Origin: Catellatospora citrea
Lineage (GTDB): Bacteria > Actinomycetota > Actinomycetes > Mycobacteriales > Micromonosporaceae
DNA length: 64,000 nucleotides
NCBI RefSeq assembly: GCF_003610235.1
Contig: NZ_RAPR01000003.1
Span: 62,001-126,000 of the forward strand
Direction: 5' to 3'
The notes beneath the pieces are model-generated. The model searched no databases. It had not been told where the DNA came from and saw only the letters and a list, made by a program, of their open reading frames with translations. A program made the translations under genes and the position numbers. This document shows positions 44,956 through 52,656 of the stretch, in pieces; the first letter of the stretch is position 1; each line of letters begins with the position of its first letter.

Positions 44956-45011
44956 TGCAACAAATCTGCACATGCACATGCTTGTCTGTGGAAAGCGCTT
45001 GCCCGTAGCGT
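44956..45011 (+). promoter_or_regulatory. Promoter module of the sulfotransferase-ABC operon
   Basis: TGCAACAAATCTGCA (44956-44970), 11 nt, TTGTCT (44982-44987) as -35, an 18-nt spacer containing GGAAAGCGCTTGCC (44990-45003), then TAGCGT (45006-45011) as -10. Element order and distances equal those at 41691-41746. Confidence 0.7.
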
Positions 45012-45024
45012 GGGATCGCGTGGT

Positions 45025-45083
45025 TCGGTCCCGTACCGGGACCGAGAGGTGCAGACGGGGGCGGCCGGCATGCCGCCCCCGTC
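45025..45083 (+). promoter_or_regulatory. Tandem leader hairpins, possible attenuator
   Basis: First hairpin TCGGTCCCG-TAC-CGGGACCGA (45025-45045), a perfect 9-bp stem. Second hairpin GACGGGGGCGGC (45054-45065), 6-nt loop, GCCGCCCCCGTC (45072-45083), a perfect 12-bp stem followed by TTCTTCC. Both lie between the predicted -10 (45006-45011) and the sulfotransferase start (45103), so they would be in its mRNA leader. The second looks like an intrinsic terminator. Confidence 0.6.
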
Positions 45084-45102
45084 TTCTTCCCTGGACGGTG
45101 TG

Positions 45103-46146
45103 ATGGCCCAGCTGCTCGCCCTCGTCGAGAAGGCCAAGCCCTACCCGCTCGCGGTGGCCGGCCCCGCCGACTTCCGCTGCGAGCCGGCGGGCTCCGTCGA
45201 CCCGCGGGTCGTCCTGACCGAGCCGGGCCTCAGCCTCTACTGCCTCGACCACGACACCCGCCGCGCCCTGTTCACCAGGACCGACGTCGACCCGGGCGGC
45301 GCGCCGTTCTACTTCCAGGCGCAGTACGCGCACGCGACCGAGGTCGTCGCCCTGTCCTACGACGAGTTGCACGCACTGCCCGTGTCCGGGCAGCCGAGCG
45401 GCGTGTTCCTCTACTCCACCGGGCGGTGCGGCTCGACGCTGGTCGCCACCGCGCTGGCCGAACGTGGCGGCCTGGCCGGGGTGTCGGAACCGGACGTGCT
45501 CACCCAGCTGGTCATGCTCGCCCCGCGGCTGAGCGGGCCGGAGCTGCGCGAGCTGACCCGAAGTTGCGTACGGGTGCTGTCGCGGGGACGCCCCGTCGTG
45601 ATCAAGCCGCGCAGTTTCGTCATCGAGCTCGCCTGGCTGCTGCACGAGGAGTTCCCACAGTTCGCCTCCGTCTTCCTGTACCGGGAGCCGCTGTCGTGGG
45701 CACGGTCGACCGCGCGCGCCTTCGCCGGGTACGACCCGGCCCTGAACACCGACCCCGTCTCCGTGCAGGACCGGCTCGGCCGGCTGATCCCGCTGGTCGC
45801 CCGGTGGCGGTTGCGGGCGGGCCGGCTGCTGTCGCCCGAGGAGGTGATGGCCTGCCAGTGGGTGGCGCAGCTGGAACGGGCCCTGGCGCTGCGGCACCGC
45901 GGCGCGCACCTGTTCACGGCGACCTATGAGGACCTGCTGGCCGACCCGCGGGCGGTGCTCGGGGCGCTGTTCGCCCACTGCGGCCTGCCCGCCCCGTCCG
46001 GGCTGGACGAGATCCTGGCCAAGGACTCACAGGAGGGCACGATCCTGTCCCGGTCGGCCACCGCGGCCCGTCCCGCCGGGCCTGGATTCGACGAAGCCGC
46101 GCTGACCCGGACCGTCGCCGAACTCTGGGTGGAGGCACTGCGGTGA
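45103..46146 (+). CDS. Sulfotransferase-family protein
   Basis: 347 residues from the ATG at 45103. After an N-terminal part of about 110 residues, the PAPS 5'-phosphosulfate loop is seen as FLYSTGRCGSTLVATALAE; the later LYREPLSWARSTARAF fits the 3'-phosphate-binding strand with its Arg and Ser. It should move sulfate from PAPS to a hydroxyl or amine of an unknown acceptor in the cytosol. It overlaps the first ABC half-exporter by 4 nt (GTGA), so acceptor and exporter cargo may be the same molecule (inference). Longer in-frame openings run into the leader hairpins and are rejected. Confidence 0.75.
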   Translation: MAQLLALVEKAKPYPLAVAGPADFRCEPAGSVDPRVVLTEPGLSLYCLDHDTRRALFTRTDVDPGGAPFYFQAQYAHATEVVALSYDELHALPVSGQPSGVFLYSTGRCGSTLVATALAERGGLAGVSEPDVLTQLVMLAPRLSGPELRELTRSCVRVLSRGRPVVIKPRSFVIELAWLLHEEFPQFASVFLYREPLSWARSTARAFAGYDPALNTDPVSVQDRLGRLIPLVARWRLRAGRLLSPEEVMACQWVAQLERALALRHRGAHLFTATYEDLLADPRAVLGALFAHCGLPAPSGLDEILAKDSQEGTILSRSATAARPAGPGFDEAALTRTVAELWVEALR

Positions 46147-47903
46147 CGGTGCGCACGCCGATGCAGACCCGGGAGCTGATCGCGCAGGGCGCCAGGCTGT
46201 GCGGGCGCATGATCCGGTCCGAGCCGCGCCTGTTCCTGGTCTCGCTCGGCGGCGCGGCCCTGGTGGTGGTCCTGTCGATCGGCAGCGCGTTCGCGATCGG
46301 CGCGGTGGTCGCCGACGTGGTCGCGCCGATGCTGGACCGGGGGCGCGTCGACGCCGGGCTGCTGGCCGCGGCGGCCGCCGCGCTGCTGGGCCTGAGCGCG
46401 CTGAAGGTGGTCGGCATCTTCAGCCGCCGCCTGGGCGCGGTCTACCTGCAGCAGAGCCTGCAGGCGCGGCAGCGCAAGGCCATCGTGCGCAAGTATCTGC
46501 GCCTGCCGCCCGCGTGGCACCGCGACAACCCGACCGGGGCGCTGCTGTCGAACGCGTCGTCGGACGTCGACGCGTCGGCGTCGCCCGCGGGCAGCCTCGC
46601 GTACGCCATCGCGACGGTGTTCCTGCTGGTCGGGGCGCTCATCGCGCTGTTCGCGGTGGACTGGACGCTCGGCCTGGTCGGTCTGGTGGTCTTTCCGGGC
46701 CTGCTCACGGTGTTCGCGGTCTACTCGCGCCGGGTTGCGCCACGTTACCGGCTCGCCCAGTCGCTGCGGGCGCGGGTGACCGCGCTGGCGCACGAGAGCT
46801 TCGACGGCGCGCTGACGGTCAAGGTGATGGGCCGTGCGGACCACCAGACACGACGGTTCGCCGACCAGGTCGGCGAGCTGCGGCAGGCACTGGTGTCGAT
46901 CGGCCGGACCCGTGCCTGGCACGATCCGGTGATCGACGCGCTGCCGCAGGTGGGCACGATAGCCGTGCTGGTCGTCGGGGCGTGGCGGTGCGAGCAGGGC
47001 GCGCTCGGGCTGAGTGACCTGACCGCCGCGGCGTTCCTGTTCGCGCTGATGGACATGCCGATCCGGGCCATCGGCTGGCTGCTGGGCGCGATGCCCCGGG
47101 CGGTGGCTGGCGCGGAGCGGGTGGACCGGGTCCTCGCCGCCGACGAGGATCTGCCGCACGGCACGGCCTCGCTCGGCGCGGGACGGGCCGAGCTGCGGTT
47201 GCGGCAGGTGAGCGTGCGCAACCTGCGTGACGTGTCGTTCCGGGTGGCCCCGGGCCGGGTGGTCGCGCTGGTCGGGTCGACGGGCTCCGGCAAGTCGACG
47301 GTGGCGGCGATCGCGGCGCGGCTGCTGCCGCCCGAGTCGGGCGCGGTGCTGATCGACGGGGTCGACGCGCGGGAGCTGACGGCGCGGGCATACGCGGCAG
47401 CGGTGTCCTACGTGCCGCAGGTGCCGTTCGTGTTCGCCGACAGCGTGCGCGGCAACGTCGCGCTGGGGCGGCCCGGCGTCGACGACGACGCGATCTGGCG
47501 GGCGCTGGCCGTGGCGCGGGCCGACGACTTCGTCCGGCTGCTGCCGCAGGGCCTGGACACCGAGCTCGGCGAGCGCGGCGCGGCCCTGTCCGGCGGGCAG
47601 CGTCAGCGGATCGCGCTGGCCCGCGCCCTGGCCGGCGGCCCGCGGCTGCTGGTGCTCGACGACGCGACCAGCGCGGTCGATCCGGTCGTCGAGGCGGCGG
47701 TCGTCGCGGGCCTGCGCGCAGCCCCCGGCGGCCCGGCGATGCTCGTCGTCGCGACCCGGCGGCCGACGATCGCCCTCGCCGATGAGGTCGTCTACCTGGA
47801 CCGGGGCGAGGTGGTGGCGGCGGGCGCGCATCACGAGCTGATGCGGGACGTGGCGGGCTATCGGGAGCTGCTGGCGGCGTACGACCGGCGGGTGGGCGGG
47901 TGA
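46143..47903 (+). CDS. ABC half-exporter with degenerate catalytic site
   Basis: 586 residues, TMD (about 30-330) then NBD. Walker A GSTGSGKST (Lys384) and signature LSGGQRQR (482-489) are intact. The catalytic glutamate is Asp507 (LLVLDDATSAVD), and the H-loop histidine is Thr538 (VVATRRPT). The next gene is its mirror image, so the pair should make a heterodimeric exporter with one catalytic site. GTG start in a 4-nt overlap with the sulfotransferase. Confidence 0.9.
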   Translation: MTVRTPMQTRELIAQGARLCGRMIRSEPRLFLVSLGGAALVVVLSIGSAFAIGAVVADVVAPMLDRGRVDAGLLAAAAAALLGLSALKVVGIFSRRLGAVYLQQSLQARQRKAIVRKYLRLPPAWHRDNPTGALLSNASSDVDASASPAGSLAYAIATVFLLVGALIALFAVDWTLGLVGLVVFPGLLTVFAVYSRRVAPRYRLAQSLRARVTALAHESFDGALTVKVMGRADHQTRRFADQVGELRQALVSIGRTRAWHDPVIDALPQVGTIAVLVVGAWRCEQGALGLSDLTAAAFLFALMDMPIRAIGWLLGAMPRAVAGAERVDRVLAADEDLPHGTASLGAGRAELRLRQVSVRNLRDVSFRVAPGRVVALVGSTGSGKSTVAAIAARLLPPESGAVLIDGVDARELTARAYAAAVSYVPQVPFVFADSVRGNVALGRPGVDDDAIWRALAVARADDFVRLLPQGLDTELGERGAALSGGQRQRIALARALAGGPRLLVLDDATSAVDPVVEAAVVAGLRAAPGGPAMLVVATRRPTIALADEVVYLDRGEVVAAGAHHELMRDVAGYRELLAAYDRRVGG

Positions 47904-49669
47904 GAGGCGGCGGCACGATGTGGGACACGCTGCGGCGGGCGCTGCGCCTGTCGCCCGAACTGCGTCACGGCCTGGCCGTGACGCTGCTGCTCGCGGTAGG
48001 CATGACCGCCGGGCGGGCCGCGGTGCCGGTCGCGGTGCAGCGCGGCATCGACGACGGGCTGCGCGGGCCGGGCGGCCCGGACGCCGGGGTGGTCGCGGTG
48101 ATCGGCGCGGCCGGGCTCGGCGTGCTGCTGCTGTCCATGATCTGCGGGTACGCGATGATGCTGCGCCTGTTCGACGTCAGCGAGACGGCGCTGGCCGCGG
48201 TGCGGGTGAAGGTATTCCGGCACGTGCACGACCTGCCGGTGCTGCACGTGGGCGCGCAGCAGCGCGGCGCGCTGGTGGCGCGGGCGACCTCCGACGTGGA
48301 CCAGATCACCGCGTTCCTGCAGTGGAACGGCGTGGTCCTGTTCATCTGCGTCGGGCAGACGCTGGTCACCGGCACGGTGATGTTCCTCTACTCGTGGCCG
48401 CTGGCGCTGGTGGTGCTGGCGGTGTTCGCGCCGGTCGGCTGGGTGGTCCGGGCGGCCATGCGGGACCTGGCCGACGCCTACGGGACGGTGCGGCAGCGGT
48501 CGGCGCAGATGCTCGCGGTCGTGTCGGAGAGTGTCGTCGGGGCCGAGGTGATCCGGTCCTACGACGTGTCGGCCCGTACGGTCGCCCGCCTCGACGAGGC
48601 CGTCGACGCGCACCGGCTCGCCTCCCAGCGGGCGTCGCGGCTGACGGTCACGGCGTACTCGGCCGGGGAGGTCGCGACCGGGGTGGCGATGGCGGCGACG
48701 GCCGCGGTCGGCGTGCTGCTGGGCGTCGGCGGGCGGATGACGGTCGGCGAGATCGCCGCGTTCCTGTTCCTGGTGGCCCAGTTCGCGCTGCCGGCGCAGG
48801 TCGCCGGGGAGATGCTCAACGGGCTGCAGAACGCCGTCGCCGGGTGGCGGCGGGTGCTGGACATCCTCGACGTCGCGCCGGACCCCGCCGACCATGCCGA
48901 GGCCGTCGACCTGCCGCCCGGCCCGGTCGCGGTGACCCTGCGCGGGGTCGGTTTCGTCTACCCGGACACGTCGGCGGAGGTGCTGCGAGACGTGGACCTG
49001 GAGATCGCCGCGGGCAGCCGGGTGGCGGTCGTGGGCCAGACCGGCGCGGGCAAGACCACACTGGCGAAGCTGGTGGCCCGGTTGGCCGCACCCAGCCGGG
49101 GGCAGGTGCTGCTGACGGGCGTGCCGCTGGACCGGGTGCGGCTGCGATGCCTGCGCGACCGGGTGGTCATGGTGCCGCAGGAGGGTTTCCTGTTCGGCGG
49201 TTCACTGGCCGACAACATCCGGTTCGGACGCGCGCTCACCGACGACGAGGTGGCCGGGGTGCTGCGTGAGCTGGGCCTGCTGGACTGGGCCGCGGGCCTG
49301 CCCGACGGGCTCGGCACGGTGGTCGGCGAACGCGGTGAGGGCCTGAGCGTCGGCGAGCGGCAGTTCGTCGCGGTCGCGCGGGCCCATGCCGCGGGCGCGG
49401 ACCTGCTGATCCTGGACGAGGCGACCAGCGCCGTGGACCCGGCCACCGAGGTGCGGCTGCGTACGGCGATGGATCGGGTGTCGCGGGGGCGTACCACGAT
49501 CACGATCGCGCACCGGCTGGCCACCGCCCGCGGCGCGGACGAGGTGATCGTGGTCGACGACGGGCGGGCCGTGCAGCGGGGACGCCATGAGGAGCTACTG
49601 GCCGCGGCGGGGTCGCCGTACGCGAAGCTCCACGCCGCGTGGCTGGCGGGCGAGAACGCCCTGGCCTGA
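47900..49669 (+). CDS. ABC half-exporter with degenerate signature motif
   Basis: 589 residues. Walker A GQTGAGKTT (Lys385), catalytic Glu507 (LLILDEATSAVD) and H-loop His538 (IAHRLAT) are intact, but the signature is LSVGE (482-486) in place of LSGGQ. With the preceding gene this gives one consensus ATP site (this Walker A/B with the partner's LSGGQ) and one degenerate site. GTG 47900 overlaps the upstream stop by 4 nt; ATG 47918 with GAGAGG upstream is an alternative start. Confidence 0.9.
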   Translation: MRGGGTMWDTLRRALRLSPELRHGLAVTLLLAVGMTAGRAAVPVAVQRGIDDGLRGPGGPDAGVVAVIGAAGLGVLLLSMICGYAMMLRLFDVSETALAAVRVKVFRHVHDLPVLHVGAQQRGALVARATSDVDQITAFLQWNGVVLFICVGQTLVTGTVMFLYSWPLALVVLAVFAPVGWVVRAAMRDLADAYGTVRQRSAQMLAVVSESVVGAEVIRSYDVSARTVARLDEAVDAHRLASQRASRLTVTAYSAGEVATGVAMAATAAVGVLLGVGGRMTVGEIAAFLFLVAQFALPAQVAGEMLNGLQNAVAGWRRVLDILDVAPDPADHAEAVDLPPGPVAVTLRGVGFVYPDTSAEVLRDVDLEIAAGSRVAVVGQTGAGKTTLAKLVARLAAPSRGQVLLTGVPLDRVRLRCLRDRVVMVPQEGFLFGGSLADNIRFGRALTDDEVAGVLRELGLLDWAAGLPDGLGTVVGERGEGLSVGERQFVAVARAHAAGADLLILDEATSAVDPATEVRLRTAMDRVSRGRTTITIAHRLATARGADEVIVVDDGRAVQRGRHEELLAAAGSPYAKLHAAWLAGENALA

Positions 49670-49690
49670 GGCCGCTACCGGCAGGCCCCG

Positions 49691-50830
49691 CTACTCGGTG
49701 GGCAGCTTGGGCCAGGGGTGGCCCGGACTGACGATCTTCACGATCCCCTCCATCAAAGCCCAGCTCCCCGGCACATCGACGTTCGAGTTGAGCATCACGA
49801 CCATGGTGGTCTGCTCATCCGGCAGGTAGTACGGATACGTCATGAAGCCGGCGATGTTGCCGTTGTGGCCGATCCAGCCGTTCTGGTTCTCGATCGCCAG
49901 ACCGTACTGAGCGCCCTGTCCCTCCTCGGGCGCGGGCAGGAACTGATCGCGCTGCCGGCGCATCTCGGGGGTGAGCAGCTTGCCCATGGCCAAGTCCTGG
50001 GTCCAGACGCGGACGTCGTCGAGCGTCGACACCATCTGACCTGCCGCCCATCCCCATGAGGAGTTCCAGTTCGTGGCGTTCACGGTCGCACCGTCGGCGG
50101 CTTTCGCGTAGCCCTGGGAATGAGGAGAGGGGAAGTCGGAGCCGGGCGGGAAGGCAGTGCTCCCCAGCCGTTCCGGCTTCAGGATGTGCTGGTCGATGAA
50201 TGTTTCGATCGACTGGCCGGAGACCTTCTCGACGACGAGCCCCAGCAGCACGGTGTTGGTGTTGGAGTAGTCGAACTTCGTGCCCGGCTCGAAGAGCAGC
50301 GGACGGCTGAAGCTGACGGCGAGGAGCTCCTGCGGCGTCCACTGGCGATCGGGCTCGCTCGACAGGTTGGCCATGGTCACTTCCGCGTAGTTGAACAGCC
50401 CGCTGCGCATCGCGGCCAACTGGCGCAATGTGATCACATCGCCGCTCGGGACACCGGTCACGTACCGGTCGATCGGATCGTCGAGTCCGAGTTTCCCCTG
50501 CTGCGCCAGCAGCAGCAGGGCCGTCACGGTGAACGTCTTGGTGAGGCTGCCGATACGCATGTGCAGATCTGTGGTCATGGGCTGTCCGGTGCTCGTGTCC
50601 TGGACACCGAACGCCCGTACGTATGCGGGCTTGCCCTCCTGCCAGACACCGACGATCGCCCCCGGAATCGAGGCCTGCCGCATCAGCTCGGGAAACGCGG
50701 CGGTGAGCTGGGCATCCCGGTCAGCCGAACGCGGGCCGTCCCGGTCGACCGGCGGACGGGTCGACTGGGCACATCCGGCCAGGGCTGTCACCAGGATCGC
50801 GGCCACCCCGACCACGCTCTTCCGCCACAT
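49691..50830 (-). CDS. Lipoprotein serine hydrolase (beta-lactamase class C / DD-peptidase fold)
   Basis: 379 residues. Signal peptide with lipobox (VVGVAAILVTALAGC, lipidated Cys near residue 21), so anchored outside the membrane. The serine beta-lactamase-related triad is visible: SxxK in RIGSLTKTFT, YxN in FDYSNTNTVLLG, and HNG in GWIGHNGNIAGF in place of KTG. The family covers DD-carboxypeptidases, esterases and some beta-lactamases; which one cannot be said. The ATG at 50830 has GGAGGAG 7 nt upstream. Confidence 0.87.
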   Translation of the reverse strand: MWRKSVVGVAAILVTALAGCAQSTRPPVDRDGPRSADRDAQLTAAFPELMRQASIPGAIVGVWQEGKPAYVRAFGVQDTSTGQPMTTDLHMRIGSLTKTFTVTALLLLAQQGKLGLDDPIDRYVTGVPSGDVITLRQLAAMRSGLFNYAEVTMANLSSEPDRQWTPQELLAVSFSRPLLFEPGTKFDYSNTNTVLLGLVVEKVSGQSIETFIDQHILKPERLGSTAFPPGSDFPSPHSQGYAKAADGATVNATNWNSSWGWAAGQMVSTLDDVRVWTQDLAMGKLLTPEMRRQRDQFLPAPEEGQGAQYGLAIENQNGWIGHNGNIAGFMTYPYYLPDEQTTMVVMLNSNVDVPGSWALMEGIVKIVSPGHPWPKLPTE

Positions 50831-51149
50831 CGACGATCTCCTCCAGGCCCGCGTTCCGATCGGCGCCGCCAAGCCCGCCTCGGTGGCCGAACGGTCCCGA
50901 ATAACATCAAATCATCACAGATGTCTCCTGGTCGCCGGGTCACGGATTTCCGCTGCTGACCGTGTGGAGGTTGCCGCTACCGATAGCCACTTCGCCGGAA
51001 ACTGCGGTCCCGGAAGTCTGGGCGGGCCCTGGTCGACCCGGATGACTTGGGAGGTCGGCCACATGACGTCGCCGCACGGTCAGGGCGAGTCGTTGCCAGC
51101 GCCTCTGCCTGCGCAAGGAACTGCGAGCCGGCCCCGTTAGGGTCGTTCC
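50831..51149. other. Gene-free region
   Basis: About 320 bases between divergent genes. I see no convincing reading frame. It should carry the promoter of the serine hydrolase and a TAGGGT -10 box (51138-51143) for the NUDIX gene. Confidence 0.5.
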
Positions 51150-51767
51150 ATGCAGGTAGGCGGGCGTCGGGCCACCGAATGGACGATGCACGGCGAGCGG
51201 GTGGTCGACGACACCCGGCGTGCGGCGCTGAGCATTGCGGATGTCGAGCTCCCCAACGGCGTCCGCTTCGAGCAGTACGTGCTTCGCGTGCCGACAGCAG
51301 CGATGGTGATCGTGGTCGACGAGGCCGAGCGTGTGCTGATGATGTGGCGCCACCGCTTCATCCTCGACCGGTGGGTGTGGGAGCTGCCCGGCGGCTACAT
51401 CGACCCCGACGAGGAGCCGGCCGTGTGCGCCGCACGCGAGGTCGAGGAGGAGACCGGTTGGCGACCCCGTTCACTCGAACCGCTGGTGACCTTCCAACCC
51501 ATGGTTGGCACCATCGATCAGACGAACCTTGTCTACCTGAGCCGCGGTGCCGACCATGTAGGCACCGCACCGGACATCAACGAGACCGAACGGGTCGAGT
51601 GGATCCCGCTCGACGATATCGAACGGCGCCTGCGACTCGGCGAGATCCTCAGGTCGGGGTCAGTCGCAGGATTACTCGCGCTCCTACTGCTGAAGGCGCA
51701 GGGCAGGCTCTGCGGACGACTCAACAGACGGGCAAGGTTGGGCAAACGCGTACGGTGTGTTGAGTAG
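51150..51767 (+). CDS. NUDIX hydrolase
   Basis: 205 residues. The NUDIX box is complete: GGYIDPDEEPAVCAAREVEEETGW (about residues 90-113), preceded by VWELP as in ADP-ribose/ADP-sugar pyrophosphatases. It should cleave a nucleoside diphosphate linked to another group. The ATG lies 6 nt after TAGGGT, so likely leaderless. The basic C-terminus (CGRLNRRARLGKRVRCVE) is a tail beyond the normal fold. Confidence 0.88.
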   Translation: MQVGGRRATEWTMHGERVVDDTRRAALSIADVELPNGVRFEQYVLRVPTAAMVIVVDEAERVLMMWRHRFILDRWVWELPGGYIDPDEEPAVCAAREVEEETGWRPRSLEPLVTFQPMVGTIDQTNLVYLSRGADHVGTAPDINETERVEWIPLDDIERRLRLGEILRSGSVAGLLALLLLKAQGRLCGRLNRRARLGKRVRCVE

Positions 51768-51797
51768 CTTGAAAGTCTTGGATGGTCGACTACGTGG

Positions 51798-52400
51798 CTA
51801 TCTCACGGTCAGTTCGAGATCGTTGACTAACGCCTCCGCCAGCGCGGGGAGCTGGGCGTCGGCGACGATCGCGCCTCGCAGGGACATGATCTCGCCGACC
51901 GTGGAGAGGTCGTTGCCACGGAGGTCTGCTCCGCGCAGGTCGCTAGCCTCGAAGCGGGTTGACGTCAGCCGGCATTCGTCGAGTGCCAGCGCGTTCAACC
52001 TGCACCGGTCGAACACGGTTTCGACCATGGAGCAGCCGATCAACGCGACGCCCATCGCGGCTCGCAGCTCGGTAAAGGTCGCGTAGTCCAGACGGCAGTT
52101 CTCCAGGACGACGTTCTTGAACACAGCGCCGGTCCACTGCGCGCCGACGAGCGTGCAGCCCTTGAGAGCGCAGCGGTCGAGCGTTACGCCGTCGAACCTC
52201 GATGTCGACAGGTCAGCGTCGATGAACCATGACCGGGCTACGGTAACGCGGAAGAGCTGTGCGCGTGACCATACGTCGCCGGTGATCAACTGCTCGGTGA
52301 CGGTGGAGCCGTCGCGGGGTAGCTCTTCGGCCAGGTCGAGTTCGTCAGGCTCCTCGCCGGGGAGCAGCACGTCGAGTTGGCGCAGCGTTCGCGTATCCAT
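51798..52400 (-). CDS. Pentapeptide-repeat protein
   Basis: 200 residues. From about residue 60 the sequence runs in five-residue periods with a central Leu/Phe/Val (SRFDG VTLDR CALKG CTLVG AQWTG AVFKN VVLEN CRLDY, then ALALD ECRLT STRFE ASDLR GADLR), predicting a right-handed quadrilateral beta-helix. Some such proteins protect DNA gyrase from inhibitors; most have no known role. Last gene of the RiPP-type operon strand, 67 bp past the precursor gene. An immunity role is only a guess. Confidence 0.8.
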   Translation of the reverse strand: MDTRTLRQLDVLLPGEEPDELDLAEELPRDGSTVTEQLITGDVWSRAQLFRVTVARSWFIDADLSTSRFDGVTLDRCALKGCTLVGAQWTGAVFKNVVLENCRLDYATFTELRAAMGVALIGCSMVETVFDRCRLNALALDECRLTSTRFEASDLRGADLRGNDLSTVGEIMSLRGAIVADAQLPALAEALVNDLELTVR

Positions 52401-52467
52401 CAGGCATCACCTTATGTCCGCCGGGGTGGTGGCCCACAGAGCCGCGCGCGTGGGCCACCACCGTGAT

Positions 52468-52656
52468 TCATTTCTTCGACTTCGACCAGTTGTCCCAGGT
52501 GGGCCGGTTGTCAAAGCCCTTGCTGCCGTTGTCCCAGGTGGGACGGTTGTCGAACTTCGCGCCGTTAGGTAGGCCGGCGAGAGCGGTCTCGGCGGTGATG
52601 CCGAGCTTTGCCAGGTCGTCGCGGTCAGCGGTGGCGAGCAGTTGCAGGGTGGTCAT
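52468..52656 (-). CDS. RiPP precursor peptide with duplicated FDNRPTWDN core
   Basis: 62 residues. The leader (1-33) is helical and hydrophobic/acidic (MTTLQLLATADRDDLAKLGI). The core holds FDNRPTWDN twice (35-43 and 48-56), joined by GSKG, with WSKSKK at the end. Aromatic-x-Asn triplets F-D-N and W-D-N (and perhaps W57-S-K59) match the substrate pattern of enzymes that join an aromatic ring carbon to the side chain two residues on, giving three-residue cyclophanes (XyeA, GrrA, FxsA and AmcA-type peptides, from memory). The ATG overlaps the radical SAM stop by 4 nt (ATGA), with GAAGGGAA 7 nt upstream. Modification is predicted, not shown. Confidence 0.82.
   Translation of the reverse strand: MTTLQLLATADRDDLAKLGITAETALAGLPNGAKFDNRPTWDNGSKGFDNRPTWDNWSKSKK
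52489..52554 (-). repeat. 27-nt tandem repeat encoding the core units
   Basis: 52489-52515 and 52528-52554 share 25 of 27 bases and are 39 nt (13 codons) apart. Each encodes FDNRPTWDN. The near identity points to recent duplication or gene conversion of one core unit. Confidence 0.85.

Noticed and set aside
45054..45083. Terminator of the SGNH hydrolase gene
   Set aside because: It lies 140 nt past that gene's stop and beyond a new promoter with matched -35/-10, so it belongs to the leader of the next operon.
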